DNA from: Spongiibacter tropicus DSM 19543
GTDB lineage: Bacteria; Pseudomonadota; Gammaproteobacteria; Pseudomonadales; Spongiibacteraceae
Assembly: GCF_000420325.1 (NCBI RefSeq)
Contig: NZ_ATUS01000001.1
Span: forward strand, 934,463-998,462
Direction: 5' to 3'
Length of the DNA stretch: 64,000 nucleotides
Position numbers and translations under genes: made by a program
Notes under the pieces: generated by a model
Told to the model about the DNA's origin: nothing
Seen by the model: the letters and a program-made list of their open reading frames with translations, nothing else
The model's database searches: none
Part shown: positions 62,348 to 64,000 of the stretch, piece after piece
Layout of the letters: each line of letters begins with the position of its first letter
Numbering within the stretch: position 1 is the stretch's first letter

Positions 62348-64000
62348 TCATGCACTAATGGGCTCGACACTGACAGGCACGCCATTCAATGCAGCATTGC
62401 CCGACAGCACATCAATAAAGTAGTCATCCGTCAGCGTATTCACGCTCACGCCCGCGTTCGCCTCCGCCAATCGCCACGCGGTACCCTCACCGTGATGCCC
62501 CCAACCATGAGGAATACTGATCACGCCGGGCATGACCTCATCGCTGACTTCGGCGACCACCTCCACACTGCCTACGCGCGAGTGCACGCGCACTTTGCCG
62601 GCATCGCTCACCCCCAAACGTCGGGCATCGTCAGGGTTCAGCAGCGCAGTACAGCGGTTCTTTCCCTTCACCAGGCGCTGGCTGTTATGTAGCCAGGAAT
62701 TATTGCTGCGCACATCCCGACGGCCAATCAATACAAACGGGCTCTGCGCATCGCCGCCAAAAAAACGTGCGTCGACACGCGGCAGATCTGCTAGGAAAAA
62801 ATCGGTATTGAGGTGAATTTTTCTATCTTTATGGAACAGCGCCGCGGGCAGTTGGGGCTGCAGCGGCCCCAGATCAATGCCGTGTGGCGCGGCCTTCAGT
62901 TTGGCCAGGGTCAAGCCCGAAAACGGCCGCCAACCGGCACCGTAGGGGCCGCGACGCAGGAGTAAGGCGAGCATTCCGCCGGGGCCGAGGTGTCGTTCGA
63001 GCTGCCGCCCCAAGCGCTCCTTCAAGGATCGGGGTGGCGCGAGACGATCCCTCAAGCCGAGCAGAATTTGCCAATCGTGCCTCGCATCGGGGCCCGCCTT
63101 GAACAATGCCGGGGCATATCGGGCGTTGTTACGTACCGCCAGCAGGTTAAAGATGATATCGAAATGTTCCCGTTCCAGCGGACTGACCGGCGGCAAAATA
63201 AAATCCGCATGACGACTGCTCTCATTAAGATAAAAGTCGACCGACACCAACAAGTCCAGACCGGCAAAAGCGCGATCGAGCTGCTCTCCGTTCGGCGTGG
63301 ACAGTACCGGATTCCCGGCAACCAGAATCATCCCTTTGATCTGCCCATCGCCAGGTGTGGCAATATCTTCCGCCAGCGCCGAGACCGGCAATTCACCATT
63401 AAACTCGGGTAGCTGACGTACCCGGCTGTGGAAACGCCCCATATTGCCGCGACCGGTCTGCGGCAGAATATTCGCGGCAGGCGTGCTGAACATCAGACCA
63501 CCGGCTTTATCGAGCGTACCGGTCAAGATATTGAACAGCATAATCAGGTACTGACACAGCGCGCCGAACTCCTGTACCGACACTCCCATCCGGCCATACA
63601 GTACCGGCGCCTCCGCCGCGCAGAACTCGTCAACCAACTGCCGTATCGCCGCGGCACTGATACCCGTCGACTCGGCCACCCGCTCGGGCGTGTATGGGGC
63701 GAAGTCACTCGCCAAGGTCATGGGGTCGGTATCCAGCAGTCCCTCGCAGGCCTTCAGCGAGATCTGCTGCGATTGAAACAGGTGATTGAGCATCGCCAAC
63801 AGCAGCAGCACATCGCTACCCGGGCGAATGAAATGGTGTTGGTCTGCAAGCTCTGCCGTCTGACTGCGGCGCGGGTCAATCACCACCACTTTGCCGCGCT
63901 TTTTCACCGCCTTTAGCCGCCCACGCACATCAGCAACACTCATAATACTGCCGTTAGACGCCAGCGGGTTGCCGCCCATAATGACAAAATAATCACTGCG
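62348..64000 (-). CDS. Molybdopterin oxidoreductase, 3' part
   Basis: The reading frame is open at the right edge, so the N-terminal Fe-S domain is missing; 550 C-terminal residues are visible. Molybdopterin-guanine-dinucleotide-binding motifs seen include MGGNPLASN, VLYGRMGVSVQEFGAL, NILTGTLDKAGG, ESSRHADFILPPVSPLERE, and the C-terminal domain NPDDARRLGVSD and IPHGWGHHG. Similar to the formate dehydrogenase/assimilatory-nitrate-reductase-like proteins, for which the exact substrate cannot be given. The stop is 126 bases upstream of the TonB receptor gene in the same direction. Confidence 0.85.
   Translation of the reverse strand, partial: RSDYFVIMGGNPLASNGSIMSVADVRGRLKAVKKRGKVVVIDPRRSQTAELADQHHFIRPGSDVLLLLAMLNHLFQSQQISLKACEGLLDTDPMTLASDFAPYTPERVAESTGISAAAIRQLVDEFCAAEAPVLYGRMGVSVQEFGALCQYLIMLFNILTGTLDKAGGLMFSTPAANILPQTGRGNMGRFHSRVRQLPEFNGELPVSALAEDIATPGDGQIKGMILVAGNPVLSTPNGEQLDRAFAGLDLLVSVDFYLNESSRHADFILPPVSPLEREHFDIIFNLLAVRNNARYAPALFKAGPDARHDWQILLGLRDRLAPPRSLKERLGRQLERHLGPGGMLALLLRRGPYGAGWRPFSGLTLAKLKAAPHGIDLGPLQPQLPAALFHKDRKIHLNTDFFLADLPRVDARFFGGDAQSPFVLIGRRDVRSNNSWLHNSQRLVKGKNRCTALLNPDDARRLGVSDAGKVRVHSRVGSVEVVAEVSDEVMPGVISIPHGWGHHGEGTAWRLAEANAGVSVNTLTDDYFIDVLSGNAALNGVPVSVEPISA

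Noticed and set aside
53-63950. tRNA, rRNA, CRISPR, IS or prophage signals
   Set aside because: I found no cloverleaf, conserved rRNA segment, regular short repeats, transposase or integrase gene in the window by reading.

Overview
The window reads as chromosomal DNA of an aerobic, motile gammaproteobacterium, probably marine (a Cellvibrionales/Spongiibacteraceae-like bacterium is my inference). The reasons are a cbb3 oxidase locus with an Anr/Fnr regulator, a leucine/isovalerate (liu) operon, a methionine-salvage set, two large TonB-dependent receptors of the EEVVVTARRREESLQDTP type, a Che2-like chemosensory cluster, and dense packing with overlapping genes. I see no tRNA, rRNA, CRISPR array, insertion sequence or phage gene.

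Layout. 1-8046 (minus strand): a chemosensory operon, cheY-cheA-cheW-STAS protein-CheZ-like protein-cheD, then cheY-unknown-DUF454-cheR-PAS-repeat MCP, with the MCP running off the left edge. 8376-10916 (plus): a 51-aa membrane peptide, an HPt protein, a REC-GGDEF diguanylate cyclase and an alpha/beta hydrolase. 11064-13595: a TonB-dependent receptor and a bidirectional terminator. 13701-15338 (minus): an ECF sigma factor with a ChrR-type anti-sigma factor and a DoxX-like protein. 15499-18704 (plus): cysteine synthase, LemA, a GIDE-domain protein carrying an EF-hand, and a TetR regulator. 19293-22220: mtnABDC methionine salvage. 22720-31659: a LiuR operator, liuRABCDE and acetoacetyl-CoA synthetase, which together take isovaleryl-CoA to acetyl-CoA plus acetoacetate and then activate the acetoacetate.

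31656-43918 (minus) is a microaerobic respiration block: hemerythrin protein-hemN, anr, a Yip1-family protein, ccoNOQP-GHIS and a TauE/SafE-family protein with a His/Met-rich tail. Anr-type boxes lie upstream of the hemerythrin gene, the Yip1 gene and, more weakly, ccoN. 44089-49044 looks like a steroid- or terpenoid-type oxidation locus (acetoacetate-decarboxylase-like protein, Rieske oxygenase, TetR, SDR, and a divergent P450) with an inverted-repeat operator candidate between the SDR and the P450. An NhaC-type antiporter follows.

50560-59632 (minus) is the most novel-looking part. A stand-alone C-A-T-TE non-ribosomal peptide synthetase module, with an adenylation pocket that reads as glycine, is translationally coupled to a family-1 glycosyltransferase and followed by a phosphopantetheinyl transferase. 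Upstream in the same orientation are a PAPS-type sulfotransferase, an M20 peptidase of the PM20D1 type and a TonB-dependent receptor. The window ends inside a molybdopterin oxidoreductase gene.

Starts were chosen by eye from ribosome-binding sites, so several differ from the longest open frame. Domain and family calls come from recognised motifs, not from database searches.
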